A stretch of DNA of 64,000 nucleotides from Chryseobacterium ginsenosidimutans (GCF_030823405.1 NZ_JAUSXC010000001.1:2463001-2527000), one strand, 5' to 3'; positions 45,499 through 54,536 are shown, counted from the stretch's first letter. Notes: generated by a model from the sequence alone, not told the origin. Program-made: numbers and translations.

Positions 45499-46257
45499 TT
45501 ATCTTGTAAAAACCAGTTTTATATCTGTTGATTTTTCCTCATCGATTCTGTAACCTTCATAGTTAAAAGCCTTTACATCATTCAGCGTCTGAGCATTAGT
45601 TTCTGCACAGAATCTTACCACCAAACCTCTTGCGTGCTTGGTATAAACTACGATAGTTTTAGGTTTGCCTTCTCTTAATTCATAAAAATCAAAATCTATT
45701 ACTTTATGATTTAATTTTTTGCGATCGATTACTTTAAAATATTCATTGCTTCCGAGATTTAAGAGAATTTCATTTTTTTTCATCTCAGAATTTATCTGTT
45801 CCGTTACCTTCTCTCTCCAGAATTCGTAAAGATTCTTATATTCATCAAATTCGAAAGGTCTTCCCATTTCCAGTCTGTAAAGCATTACTTTGTCAGAAGG
45901 TTTCAGCAAACCGTACAGACCTGAAAGGATTCTGTAATTTTTTTGTAAATAATCAACAGCTTTTTTATCTAACGTTTTGGCATCCAATCCTCTGTAAACT
46001 TCTCCTGTAAAAGCAAACATTGCAGGAGCGGACTCTTTTGCTGTTGGTTTTGCTTTCCATTTCTGATTTCTTTCCCAGTTTTCATCTGCCAGTTTTGGCG
46101 AAATTTCCATTAATTCGGAAAGGTATTTAGGCGATTTGTGTTTTAAATAAGATTGTATAAATTCTGCCTGTTCAATGAATTTCGGAGTGGTAGATTTCAA
46201 CAGCTCTGTTGAGTTTTCCACGTTCATTAATTTGGCAGGAGATGTTACTATTTTCAT
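45499..46257 (-). CDS. yaaA: Peroxide stress protein YaaA
   Basis: A 252-residue member of the YaaA/DUF328 family, which limits free iron and DNA damage during peroxide stress. Family text includes MKIVTSPAKLMN, AMFAFTGEVYRGLDAKTL, YRILSGLYGLLKPSDKVMLYRLEMGRPF, LNLGSNEYFKVID and the C-terminal KHARGLVVRF. It overlaps the CPBP gene by 4 nt (ATGA) and abuts prmC. The nearby ferritin gene is in a separate unit. Confidence 0.95.
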   Translation of the reverse strand: MKIVTSPAKLMNVENSTELLKSTTPKFIEQAEFIQSYLKHKSPKYLSELMEISPKLADENWERNQKWKAKPTAKESAPAMFAFTGEVYRGLDAKTLDKKAVDYLQKNYRILSGLYGLLKPSDKVMLYRLEMGRPFEFDEYKNLYEFWREKVTEQINSEMKKNEILLNLGSNEYFKVIDRKKLNHKVIDFDFYELREGKPKTIVVYTKHARGLVVRFCAETNAQTLNDVKAFNYEGYRIDEEKSTDIKLVFTR

Positions 46258-46964
46258 AATGTTAAAAATGCAGATAAATGTTTAATATCAATAAAGTTCA
46301 TGATCATTAATGATACAAAATCGTACATAAAATGACTGATAATCAATATTTTAATGTTCGAATAAAGCTTATAAAATACGGCAAAAACGATTCCGATAAA
46401 AAAAGGTACTACAACCTGGCCTACCGTTCCATATGTGCTGTGAAGAATTCCAAAAAGAATGGCAGAAATCAGTATTCCAAAATATGGATTGTTATACATT
46501 TTTTCAATCCTCGGCTGTATATAGCCACGCATAAGAAGTTCTTCCACAACACCCGCCGTTAAGCATGTAAAGATAATTAATAAATAATTATTTTTAAAAA
46601 TTAAACTTAAGTGTAAAAGTTTATCACTAAATTTTTCATGGGTTAAAATTCTAACTAAAACATTCAGAAAATTACCTCCGATTAAGCAGATGAAATACAG
46701 GCAAATAACGGATCCAATATAAAAAAGCGATGAATATTTTTTGTCTTTCCAAACTAAAAAAGGATTCTTTTCAATTACAAAATTATATAGGATTGTAATG
46801 ATCAAAACCAACCAAATGGCAATCCTGGAATAGAAAAACTTTTCAGCCGTAATATCTGTAGTTCCTTTTATTGCGTTAATAAAGGGAAATATATGAATCA
46901 TGACCAAAGCCAGCAACACAAAAGTGAGCAAAATCCCTAAAGAATATTTCGCGTTCAAACTCAT
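46254..46964 (-). CDS. CPBP family intramembrane metalloprotease
   Basis: A 236-residue protein with about seven membrane helices. The CPBP/Abi motifs are all present: motif 1 EELLMRGYIQPRI (EExxxR), motif 2 FGILHSTYG (FxxxH) and motif 3 ISHFMYDF (HxxxD). These bacterial relatives of Rce1 cleave membrane substrates, and some give self-immunity to bacteriocins. The orientation of the neighbouring yaaA-prmC-DUF4180 genes suggests a common message. A link to the bacteriocin-like peptide at 30517 cannot be claimed at this distance. Confidence 0.92.
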   Translation of the reverse strand: MSLNAKYSLGILLTFVLLALVMIHIFPFINAIKGTTDITAEKFFYSRIAIWLVLIITILYNFVIEKNPFLVWKDKKYSSLFYIGSVICLYFICLIGGNFLNVLVRILTHEKFSDKLLHLSLIFKNNYLLIIFTCLTAGVVEELLMRGYIQPRIEKMYNNPYFGILISAILFGILHSTYGTVGQVVVPFFIGIVFAVFYKLYSNIKILIISHFMYDFVSLMIMNFIDIKHLSAFLTL

Positions 46965-47005
46965 GATAAAACGTAAAAGCTGATATGTAAAAGTTTGATA
47001 ATCAA

Positions 47006-47617
47006 TTAAATAGTACCTTTTCCTTGTCTGATAACTTCAGGTTCGCCAGAGGTAAGATCAACAATCGTAGAAGCAATATTGTCTCCATAACCGGAATCTA
47101 TAACAATGTCTACCAAATGGTCATATTTTTCTGCAATCAGTTCAGGATCTGTAGAATATTCCAACACTTCATCATCATCTTTAATGGAAGTTGATGCAAT
47201 CGGATGTCCCAATTTTTCAACGATCAATTGAGGAATCGGATGGTCAGGAACACGGATACCAATTGTTTTGTGACCTTTATAAGCTAATGGCAGACTTTTA
47301 TTGGCATCAAGAATAAATGTAAAAGGCCCCGGAAGATGACTTTTCAAAAATCTGAAAACAGAAGTATCAATAGGTCTTGTAAAGTCTGAAAGATGACTGA
47401 GATCATTACAAATTATGGAGAATTGAGCCTTTTCCAGCTTGATTTTTTTAATCTGCGCCAGTTTTTCCATAGCTTTTACATCAAAAATATTGCATCCAAG
47501 AGCATAGATCGTATCTGAAGGATAAATAATTAATCCACCATTATTTAAAGATTTAATAACCTCATTGATAAGATTTTCCTGAGGATTATCAGGGTATATT
47601 TTTAATATTTTTGCCAT
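47006..47617 (-). CDS. Sua5/YciO/YrdC family protein (L-threonylcarbamoyladenylate synthase type)
   Basis: A 203-residue protein of the family that makes threonylcarbamoyl-AMP for the t6A modification of ANN-decoding tRNAs. The N-terminus LINEVIKSLNNGGLIIYPSDTIYALGCNI, LPGPFTFILDANKSLP and GIRVPDHPIPQLIVEKLGHPIASTSI are conserved. Overall it is nearer to YciO than to YrdC/TsaC, and YciO proteins have weak or no synthase activity in some species, so I give no gene symbol. Its start lies 100 nt from the tRNA-fMet array, on the opposite strand. Confidence 0.88.
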   Translation of the reverse strand: MAKILKIYPDNPQENLINEVIKSLNNGGLIIYPSDTIYALGCNIFDVKAMEKLAQIKKIKLEKAQFSIICNDLSHLSDFTRPIDTSVFRFLKSHLPGPFTFILDANKSLPLAYKGHKTIGIRVPDHPIPQLIVEKLGHPIASTSIKDDDEVLEYSTDPELIAEKYDHLVDIVIDSGYGDNIASTIVDLTSGEPEVIRQGKGTI

Positions 47618-47699
47618 ACTTCAAAGATACGAATATTAAAATAGTTTTTATAAAAGTCCTTTATTTAAAAGAAAAATTAGGATTTTCAAAAAATAGTCG

Positions 47700-47707
47700 T
47701 ACATTTG
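47700..47707 (+). promoter_or_regulatory. -7 box of the tRNA-fMet array
   Basis: TACATTTG matches TAnnTTTG exactly and lies 11 nt before the first tRNA. No equivalent is present in the spacers, so all four tRNAs are likely made as one transcript. Confidence 0.6.
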
Positions 47708-47718
47708 CAATCCAATAT

Positions 47719-47791
<73 letters not shown>

Positions 47792-47830
47792 CTAAGTTAA
47801 GTGCTTTCGGTAAGCACTCTAAAGATACAC

Positions 47831-47903
<73 letters not shown>

Positions 47904-47943
47904 CTAAGTTTAAGTGCTTTCGGTAAGCACTCTAAAGATACAC

Positions 47944-48016
<73 letters not shown>

Positions 48017-48056
48017 CTAAGTTTAAGTGCTTTCGGTAAGCACTCTAAAGATACAC

Positions 48057-48129
<73 letters not shown>

Positions 48130-48135
48130 CTATTT

Positions 48136-48172
48136 AAATAGGATTTCAATTTTTTTGGAATCCTATTTTTTA
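48136..48172 (+). terminator. Terminator of the tRNA array
   Basis: AAATAGGATT (48136-48145) and AATCCTATTT (48159-48168) pair perfectly, followed by T. Confidence 0.85.
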
Positions 48173-48255
48173 TTTCTCTAATATATGAATTAAAAGATTG
48201 TTTTTTATGGCTTAATTTATGCAGATGTTATATTACACCATTAAATCACAATATC

Positions 48256-48666
48256 ATGTACAAGAAAATCCTCGCAGGTTTAGGTGGTGCTATTGCGCTT
48301 AATCTACTGCACGAAACAATCAGAAAAAATTTTGACAATGTCCCACAAATCAATAAAGTGGGAGAAGAAGCTTTAAATAAGGCTTTGGATAAAGTAGACA
48401 TAAAGATAACAAATAAAGATCAATTATACGCGGCGACACTGGCCGGAGATGTTATTGGTAACGGTATGTATTATGCAACAACTGCGACAAGTGGCTTTAA
48501 TATTGCTTCCGGATTGATGATGGGGTTAGGAGCTGTGATGCTGCCACAAAAAATGGGATTGGACGACAGCCCTGTTGCAGAAACTACAGAAAAGAAAGTA
48601 ATGACAGTTGCTTATTATCTGTTTGGAGCTATTGTCACAAGGTTTATCTACGACAAACTAAAATAG
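48256..48666 (+). CDS. Hypothetical membrane-associated protein
   Basis: A 136-residue protein. It begins MYKKILAGLGGAIALNLLHETIRKNF, a short hydrophobic N-terminus rich in Gly, followed by a basic helical part and two hydrophobic segments (NIASGLMMGLGAVMLP and VAYYLFGAIVTRFIY). Proteins with this layout occur widely in Flavobacteriia, without known function. It follows the tRNA terminator and shares a two-way terminator with the converging DUF2945 gene. Confidence 0.75.
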   Translation: MYKKILAGLGGAIALNLLHETIRKNFDNVPQINKVGEEALNKALDKVDIKITNKDQLYAATLAGDVIGNGMYYATTATSGFNIASGLMMGLGAVMLPQKMGLDDSPVAETTEKKVMTVAYYLFGAIVTRFIYDKLK

Positions 48667-48690
48667 AGTTTGTTAATTGAATTTAATTTA

Positions 48691-48718
48691 TTGCCACAAT
48701 TATTTTGTGGCAATTTTT
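48691..48718. terminator. Two-way terminator between hypothetical and DUF2945 genes
   Basis: TTGCCACAA (48691-48699) and TTGTGGCAA (48705-48713) pair perfectly around a 5-nt loop between two converging genes. Confidence 0.85.
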
Positions 48719-48923
48719 ATATCTTTTTGAGTGCTGCTGATTTATGAACTGCCTTCTTACCCGTTTTTTCGCTCATCACTTCATATTGTGGAGCCTCTTC
48801 TGAAGCACGACGCTGCCTGTTCATGAAAATAAAGTCTTTGGTATGGATTTTTATAATAATTCCCTGCGTTTCACCGTTGCTGAATCTCCATTTTACCAGA
48901 TCACCTTTTCTTAATATATTCAT
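48717..48923 (-). CDS. DUF2945 (HVA1/TUDOR-like) small protein
   Basis: Starting at ATG 48923 gives a 68-residue basic protein, MNILRKGDLVKWRFSNGETQ, then GIIIKIHTKDF, YEVMSEKTGKKAVHKSAALKKI. This is the DUF2945/hypervirulence-associated TUDOR family, a small SH3-like barrel whose members end in a 'K-S-x-x-L' segment. The 11 codons upstream (from 48956) are mostly hydrophobic and atypical. Function is unknown. Confidence 0.85.
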   Translation of the reverse strand: MNILRKGDLVKWRFSNGETQGIIIKIHTKDFIFMNRQRRASEEAPQYEVMSEKTGKKAVHKSAALKKI

Positions 48924-48984
48924 TTTAATAAAGATTATTTTATTAAAAGTGAACATCTATTATGCCAATAATTTTCTATATAAA

Positions 48985-49010
48985 AAAAGAGAATCAAGTG
49001 ATTCTCTTTT
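48985..49010. terminator. Terminator after the AhpD-like gene
   Basis: AAAAGAGAATCA (48985-48996) and TGATTCTCTTTT (48999-49010) pair perfectly over 12 bp; it lies past the stop of the minus-strand AhpD-like gene. Confidence 0.8.
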
Positions 49011-49030
49011 AATAATCAAATTTGAATATC

Positions 49031-49483
49031 TTATCCAAACATTCCTACCTGATAATCTCCGGGAATTTGTTTGAAGGCAATATTAAATCTGTTCCAGACA
49101 TTAATTGAATTTACAACCAAAGTAAGGTCAATCATTTCTTCTTCGGAAAGTTGTTTACTTACATTTTCATAAATTTCATCCGGAACATGAAGGCTGTTCA
49201 CTGCTTCTGCCCATTCCAAAGCCGCTCTTTCTCTGTCTGTAAAGTACGGCGTTTCTCTCCATGCGCTTAACCCATATAGACGCTGCTCAGTTTCACCCAT
49301 TGCACGAAGTTCTTTCGAGTGCATATCCAGGCAGTAAGCACATTGATTGATCTGGGAAATTCTGAAATTAATGATTTCCATAAGCTGTCTGTCAATTGAA
49401 GAATGTTTCAGATACTGATGAATTCCAAAGATAGGAGTAATTGCTTTTTTCCCTTTTTCGAATAAATTGATTCTTGGTTCCAT
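49031..49483 (-). CDS. Carboxymuconolactone decarboxylase/AhpD family protein
   Basis: A 150-residue helical protein with the peroxidase-type motif QINQCAYCLDMHSKELRAMGE (about residues 48-68), in which CxxC and the following His are the AhpD redox residues. The text SAWRETPYFTDRERAALEWAEAV is conserved in the family. Likely a small alkylhydroperoxidase-like or related redox enzyme; true decarboxylase activity is improbable because the CxxC is retained. The gene stands alone. Confidence 0.92.
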   Translation of the reverse strand: MEPRINLFEKGKKAITPIFGIHQYLKHSSIDRQLMEIINFRISQINQCAYCLDMHSKELRAMGETEQRLYGLSAWRETPYFTDRERAALEWAEAVNSLHVPDEIYENVSKQLSEEEMIDLTLVVNSINVWNRFNIAFKQIPGDYQVGMFG

Positions 49484-49706
49484 AAAATTATTATTTTTCG
49501 GTTTCTATCTTAATGACAACCGACTTTCTGCTTTTTGGACAAATAATAATTATTTTTTTAGCATTACTTTAATTTCTTTTAGAGGTAAATTAAGAAGCTG
49601 ATAATTTACAATATATAGGTAATCTTTTCATAATCAACTCTTGCTGCTAGCTTTTGGTGCATTGTTATATTAAGTTTTTTTGCATCTTTATAATAAATTT
49701 AAACAG

Positions 49707-50279
49707 ATGAAAACGGTCATTATTTCAGAAAGAAGAAAATCAGTGGTAACAGATATAATTCTTGTTACGATTTTCGGTTTAGTTCCATTATTTTTTTTTA
49801 TTAAATGGTTAATATCATCGGATGATGTTGCTGGTAGCATTTGTATTAGCGTTTTGATAATAGTCATATTATTTTTCCCGATTGTTGTAATATCAGGCTA
49901 TATCTGGGATGTAAAACAGAAAATAATGTTATCTGAAGCCGGAATAAAATTATGCTACGGAAGAAATATTGTAGATATTTTACATGGTGAAGGAGGTTTC
50001 AGAATATTTCCTGATAATGAAATCCACTGGAATAAAATAACAGGATTCGATATAAGTTCTGAAGAACGTCGAGAGCCGACTGAAGGTGGCGGCTATTCTA
50101 CTACAATAAGGTATAGTCTCCTTATTAAAATCCAAAATCCAAAAGTGGTTGTATATAATGCTCAGGAGTTCAAGATAAATTACTATACTATTAGGTTGGG
50201 GAAATTTAAGGAACACCCTAATGAAATATTAGGAATTTGCGAACGCTTTCAAAAGGATATAGCAAATGTTGATCTATAA
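49707..50279 (+). CDS. Hypothetical membrane protein
   Basis: Starting at ATG 49707 gives 190 residues, MKTVIISERRKSVVTDIILV..., with two membrane helices (about residues 15-38 and 45-70) and a cytosolic beta-rich part (KIMLSEAGIKLCYGRN, EIHWNKITGFDISSEERREP, YSLLIKIQNPKVVVYN) that resembles a PH-like domain. The frame is open nine codons further up, to a TTG, but that region looks like promoter. A similar two-helix plus beta-domain design occurs in the protein at 39830. No family is recognised. Confidence 0.7.
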   Translation: MKTVIISERRKSVVTDIILVTIFGLVPLFFFIKWLISSDDVAGSICISVLIIVILFFPIVVISGYIWDVKQKIMLSEAGIKLCYGRNIVDILHGEGGFRIFPDNEIHWNKITGFDISSEERREPTEGGGYSTTIRYSLLIKIQNPKVVVYNAQEFKINYYTIRLGKFKEHPNEILGICERFQKDIANVDL

Positions 50280-50333
50280 AAAGAAAAAATCCCACTTGAA
50301 AAAGCAGGATTAAAAAATATTATTTGATAAATA

Positions 50334-50915
50334 TTATTTTGCCAGTTGATTATAAGGCGTCAAAGCATAATCATCAGCCATTGTCTGACCAATAAAATCT
50401 TTCTTCTGACTTCCTTTCATTCTTCCTGAAGCGTCATTTCCATTGAAATAAGATTCGCTTAGTTTTGTAGATATCTCAGAAGGGTTGAATTCAAACTTCG
50501 TATCGCCTTCTACACCAAGATATCCATTTTTTCTTGTAAGGTTTGTGATGTAGTTGTTATAATTAATCATTGTACCTCTGAACATAGAATTATGGTATTC
50601 CATACATTTTTTAGCTTTCTTGGAAGAGTTATTCAGAATACAGCTATTCATATTTCCTCTGTATAAACGCCATTCCAGCTCAATTTTTCCGTATTCTTTT
50701 GCTAAGGCTGTTTTGCCGTTTGTAAGAATATTAGGGTCATTTTCCTTTTCGCTGATCTCCTGCAAATGCTTGATAACTAATGGAACCGTATTTTCAATTT
50801 TGGCTTTAGCTTCCTTTACTGCACTGAAATCCGCAGCAGGAGAACCTTTCTTTTGAGCCGTAGTAAGGTTAAAAATAAGTAGTAATAGTACAATTAACAA
50901 ATTATATCTTTTCAT
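50334..50915 (-). CDS. Hypothetical exported protein
   Basis: A 193-residue protein with signal peptide MKRYNLLIVLLLLIFNLTTAQKK. The mature part is helical and lysine-rich (FSAVKEAKAKIENTVPLVIKHLQEISEKE; GKIELEWRLYRGNMNSCILNNSSKKAKKCMEYH), with two cysteines spaced 15 residues apart, and ends with KDFIGQTMADDYALTPYNQLAK. It contains no sorting domain, so a periplasmic location is expected. I do not recognise a family. Confidence 0.7.
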   Translation of the reverse strand: MKRYNLLIVLLLLIFNLTTAQKKGSPAADFSAVKEAKAKIENTVPLVIKHLQEISEKENDPNILTNGKTALAKEYGKIELEWRLYRGNMNSCILNNSSKKAKKCMEYHNSMFRGTMINYNNYITNLTRKNGYLGVEGDTKFEFNPSEISTKLSESYFNGNDASGRMKGSQKKDFIGQTMADDYALTPYNQLAK

Positions 50916-51133
50916 GAGAAATTTTTAAAGCACTAAAATAAATATATTTTCTCGGTTTAAACAAATACATTTTAATTTTATTTAATAAAATTTAACAAGT
51001 TTTAAGAATTCCTTTTGTAAACGAACTTTTTTCTGTCAATTAAATAGGCAATAAATTGGGTATGTTGAAAATTTAACATATTTTAATGAAATTTATTAAC
51101 TTGATTATCAGTGATTTATATTGTTTTAAAGTT

Positions 51134-51202
51134 TATCACTAAAAAAATAGTTGTTTCAATTAATTTTATTTCTACATTTGTATAACTAATTTCTTAGTGA
51201 TA
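51134..51202 (+). promoter_or_regulatory. Promoter and palindromic operator of the BlaI-type operon
   Basis: TTG at 51151-51153, a 19-nt spacer and TACATTTG at 51173-51180 form a complete Bacteroidetes promoter. It is flanked by an inverted pair, TATCACTAA (51134-51142) and TTAGTGATA (51194-51202), with centres 60 bp apart. The right site overlaps a second palindrome ACTAA-TTTC-TTAGT (51185-51198), placed at the expected transcript start. This fits autorepression by the BlaI-type regulator encoded directly downstream. Confidence 0.65.
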
Positions 51203-51253
51203 TAGAATTAAGTGAAGATTTTATATCACAATTAATGATAAAATGAAAAGGAT

Positions 51254-51619
51254 ATGAAAATTCAGACTTTGACAAAAGCAGAAGAGCAGGTGATGCAGTA
51301 TTTATGGAAACTGGAAAAAGGATTTCTAAAAGATGTCCTAGATCTTTTCCCTGAACCAAAACCTCATACAAACACAGTTTCTACTATTTTGAAAGTGCTG
51401 AAGGAAAAAGAATTCGTAGACTACAGTGTGTACGGAAGACAGCATGAATATTTTCCATTGATCTCTCAGGAGCAGTATTCAGGAAAAACGATGAAAAGTC
51501 TTGTAAAGAACTATTTTAAAGGCTCATACAAAAGTGCCGTTTCATTTTTGGTAGAAAAAAACGAAATGACAGTAGAAGACCTTGAAATGCTATTAGACGA
51601 ACTTAAAAAGAAAAATTAA
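51254..51619 (+). CDS. BlaI/MecI/CopY family repressor
   Basis: A 121-residue winged-helix repressor: LTKAEEQVMQYLWKLEKGFLKDVL, then PKPHTNTVSTILKVLKEKEFVDY (recognition helix and wing) and a C-terminal dimer helix region (VSFLVEKNEMTVEDLEMLLDEL). Members are inactivated by cleavage through a partner membrane peptidase. The partner gene begins 6 nt downstream. The operator-like palindromes upstream suggest autoregulation. Whether a beta-lactamase or another gene is controlled is not shown here. Confidence 0.95.
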   Translation: MKIQTLTKAEEQVMQYLWKLEKGFLKDVLDLFPEPKPHTNTVSTILKVLKEKEFVDYSVYGRQHEYFPLISQEQYSGKTMKSLVKNYFKGSYKSAVSFLVEKNEMTVEDLEMLLDELKKKN

Positions 51620-51624
51620 CAACT

Positions 51625-53499
51625 ATGGAAACTGTGCTTCTATACTTCGGAAAAGTTATTTTATGTTCTGGTGTAATGTTTTTGTATTATCAGTTGTCTT
51701 TAAAAGACAAGACATTTCATCACTACAACAGATTTTATCTTTTGTCGGCGATGCTGATATCATTATTGCTTCCTTTAATAAAAGTTGAAGACTTTACAAT
51801 TGAAGTAAACGGTGACATATATAAGCTAATAGATAAGGTACAGAATTTTAACACAAATAAAAACTTAACCAATGACCACATTTATTTTAGAATTATTTTT
51901 TCAGCTTTGGGATTGGCTTCTTTCTATTTTTTAGGAAGATTTATCTACGGGATTTTCAGAATCCAACAGCTTAAAAGTCAATTTCATAAAGAAAGTTTCG
52001 ATGGTATCAATTTTTACCATACGAACCTTACGGAAGCACCTTTTTCTTACTTTAAAAACCTTTTCTGGAAGAATTCCATTATGTTGAATTCTGAAGTCGG
52101 AAAGCAGATTTTAAAGCACGAAATGGTACACATAGAACAGAAACATTCATTCGATAAAATTTTTATTGAGATCATTACGTCTATTTTCTGGTTCAATCCT
52201 TTTTTTCATATCATTAAAAAAGAAATTAGTTTAATTCACGAATACTTGGCTGATAAAAAAGCCGTAAAACAATCGGACACAAAAGCATTTGCGCAGATGC
52301 TTTTAGCAAGCCACTTTTCCGGAAACCAGTTGCCTGCGACAAGTCCGTTCTTAAGTTCAAACCTTAAAAAACGATTAAAAATGTTACAAAAACCTAACAC
52401 CAAATTCGGGTATGCGCGTAGAATTTTTGCATTACCTGTGATATTTTCAGTAGCTTTTGCTTACCTGGTAAATGCTAAGAATACAGAAATTAAAGCAACC
52501 AATATAGAAATTGAGAAAGCAGTTTCTCAAATAAAAAAAGATGATCCTATCACTGTTAAAAAAGATACGATCACTCCGGACTCATCCAAAAATAATGTCA
52601 TCATTACACCAAAAGTTTACAAAAGAGCAGAAGATGACAAGAAAATTGCTGATCTGAGTAAAAGAATTCAGGAAAAAAGTGAAAACTTAAAAAATCTTAA
52701 ACCTGAAAGCCAGGATTACAATAAAAATCTAGAAGAAATTGGAAAATTATCAGGAGAAATAGGAAAAATTGCAAGCTCACAGGATTTCCTGAAATCTGCA
52801 ATGGTGATCAAAATGGATGGAAAAGACGTTAATATCAATGATTATTTCAAATCCAATGAATGGAAAGAAAAAGTAAAGGAAATTGAAGATTTAAATGTGG
52901 AAATTCCTGATATTCCCGAAATAAATATTGATTTCCCGGATGCTCCACCGTCGCCAAGTTCTCCAAATACACCAAATACACCAAACACACCAAACACACC
53001 TAAAGTAAAAGTGTATACTTTCAAAAAAATGAAGGATATGAAATGGTCGCCGGAAATGGAAAAAACTTTCAGAATTTCAGAATTAAGAGCGAAAAATGAT
53101 GAAGCAACAGCTAAAAAAAGAGCCAAACTTGACAAAGAACGGGCAAGATTAGATGGAAAAAGAGCTAAGCTTGAAGGAGAAAGAGCGAAACTGGAAGCAG
53201 AAAGAAGAGCTTTAGATGGCGACAGAAGAGTTTATATCTACGGTAATAATGCTAAACCGATGAAATTCGACAATGTAAGAGTAATGGCAATGAATAACAG
53301 TTCTAAAATCATTGCAGGTACAGGTATGAAAAAATATAGCGGCGATATGAATAATATGAAATTTTATATTGACGGAAAAGAAGTGACAAAAAAAGAACTG
53401 GAGGGTTTGGAACCAAATAAAATCAGGAATATGAATGTCAATAAAAGATCAACAGACGGCGACAGTTCAGGAGAAATCAGGATTGAGACAAAAAAATAA
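51625..53499 (+). CDS. M56 family (BlaR1-like) membrane metallopeptidase
   Basis: A 624-residue protein. Four membrane helices lie in residues 1-280 (last near IFALPVIFSVAFAYLV). The zinc site is HEMVHIEQKH (about 165-174, HExxH) with the third ligand in LIHEYLADKKAV. It is paired with the BlaI-type repressor, as in BlaR1/MecR1 systems. The C-terminal half lacks the penicillin-binding domain of BlaR1: it is a hydrophilic region with a (PNT)4 microrepeat at DNA 52968-53003, a long basic/acidic coiled coil of repeats 'RAKL-(D/E)-x-E' (about 495-530) and a final beta segment (FYIDGKEVTKKELEGLEPNKI), so its input signal is unknown. Confidence 0.92.
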   Translation: METVLLYFGKVILCSGVMFLYYQLSLKDKTFHHYNRFYLLSAMLISLLLPLIKVEDFTIEVNGDIYKLIDKVQNFNTNKNLTNDHIYFRIIFSALGLASFYFLGRFIYGIFRIQQLKSQFHKESFDGINFYHTNLTEAPFSYFKNLFWKNSIMLNSEVGKQILKHEMVHIEQKHSFDKIFIEIITSIFWFNPFFHIIKKEISLIHEYLADKKAVKQSDTKAFAQMLLASHFSGNQLPATSPFLSSNLKKRLKMLQKPNTKFGYARRIFALPVIFSVAFAYLVNAKNTEIKATNIEIEKAVSQIKKDDPITVKKDTITPDSSKNNVIITPKVYKRAEDDKKIADLSKRIQEKSENLKNLKPESQDYNKNLEEIGKLSGEIGKIASSQDFLKSAMVIKMDGKDVNINDYFKSNEWKEKVKEIEDLNVEIPDIPEINIDFPDAPPSPSSPNTPNTPNTPNTPKVKVYTFKKMKDMKWSPEMEKTFRISELRAKNDEATAKKRAKLDKERARLDGKRAKLEGERAKLEAERRALDGDRRVYIYGNNAKPMKFDNVRVMAMNNSSKIIAGTGMKKYSGDMNNMKFYIDGKEVTKKELEGLEPNKIRNMNVNKRSTDGDSSGEIRIETKK

Positions 53500-53518
53500 T
53501 TATAAAAATTTTACTTAT

Positions 53519-53592
53519 AAGCTTTGTCAGTAAACATAAAATTCAAACCTCAAATTTGAATTTTAAGCTAAATATTGGCAAAGCTTTTTTAT
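53519..53592 (+). terminator. Composite terminator of the BlaI/M56 operon
   Basis: Outer arms AAGCTTTG (53519-53526) and CAAAGCTT (53579-53586) enclose a second perfect hairpin AAAATTCAAA (53538-53547)/TTTGAATTTT (53555-53564); a T run follows the outer stem. Confidence 0.75.
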
Positions 53593-53616
53593 TTAATCTT
53601 AAAATAAAATTCATTT

Positions 53617-54516
53617 ATGAAAAATACTATTTTACTTTTTTTGTTTTTTGGCATGCTTACCAATGCTCAGATCAACCGTTTTTTTTATGAATACAAATCT
53701 ATTCCGGATTCCAATAATAAAGAAGATATAAAGAAGGAAATGATGTTGTTGGATATTGATAAAAAAGGATCAAGCTATTATAGCCGCGACAAATTTGTGT
53801 CAGATTCTACTTCAATGGCAGAAATTCAAAAGCAAATTAAAGGTGGCGGCGGAAGTATCAGTGTCAATAGAAGAGAAAGTCAGGGAGCGACTTCTTATAA
53901 AGTAGTGAAATCATATCCTGATTTTAAAACTTACCTTTTTACAAGAGTTTCAACAGATCAGTATAAAGTAAAAGAAGATCAAAAACCGGAATGGAAAATC
54001 CTTGCTGATAAGCAAAAAGTAGGTGAATACAATACCCAGAAAGCAACCGCAAATTATGGCGGAAGAGAATGGATAGCTTGGTTCAGTACAGATATTCCTT
54101 TTCAGGATGGGCCCTATAAATTCTATGGACTTCCGGGATTAATTGTGAAACTGGAAGATACAACAGGATCACACATAATGACTTTAGTTGGAAATAAGAA
54201 AATAGAAGCTCCCGCAGAACAAAAAGAATTGGAAATACCAGGAAATGTAAGACTAATGGGAGTTGGCGGAAAAGAAATTGAAGTAACAAAAGATCAGTAC
54301 AAAAAAGTCTGGAAAGATTACGTAAACGATCCCGCTAAAAACATGAGACAAATGATGATGGGAAATAGTGAAAATTCAAAAGTATCTTTTAAAGTAAGAA
54401 CCGATGGCGGAAAAGAAATTTCAGATCCCAATCAGGTTTTTAGAGAAATTGAAAAAAGAGCGAAGGAGTCTTTAGCAAAAAATAACAATCCTATCGAGCC
54501 GGATTTAGTAAAATAA
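53617..54516 (+). CDS. GLPGLI family protein
   Basis: A 299-residue exported protein with signal peptide MKNTILLFLFFGMLTNAQ. The family's name-giving motif appears as GPYKFYGLPGLIVKLED (GLPGLI at about residues 169-174), preceded by EWIAWFSTDIPFQDG. The C-terminus ends IEKRAKESLAKNNNPIEPDLVK. GLPGLI proteins are small secreted or periplasmic Bacteroidetes proteins without known activity. A frameshifted paralog lies 700 nt downstream. Position behind the M56 gene hints at a link, but a terminator separates them. Confidence 0.93.
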   Translation: MKNTILLFLFFGMLTNAQINRFFYEYKSIPDSNNKEDIKKEMMLLDIDKKGSSYYSRDKFVSDSTSMAEIQKQIKGGGGSISVNRRESQGATSYKVVKSYPDFKTYLFTRVSTDQYKVKEDQKPEWKILADKQKVGEYNTQKATANYGGREWIAWFSTDIPFQDGPYKFYGLPGLIVKLEDTTGSHIMTLVGNKKIEAPAEQKELEIPGNVRLMGVGGKEIEVTKDQYKKVWKDYVNDPAKNMRQMMMGNSENSKVSFKVRTDGGKEISDPNQVFREIEKRAKESLAKNNNPIEPDLVK

Positions 54517-54536
54517 AAAGCAAAAAATATTCTTGG

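Noticed and set aside
52968..53003. Tandem 9-bp DNA repeat as a CRISPR or non-coding satellite
   Set aside because: It is in frame inside the M56 peptidase gene and encodes PNT units.
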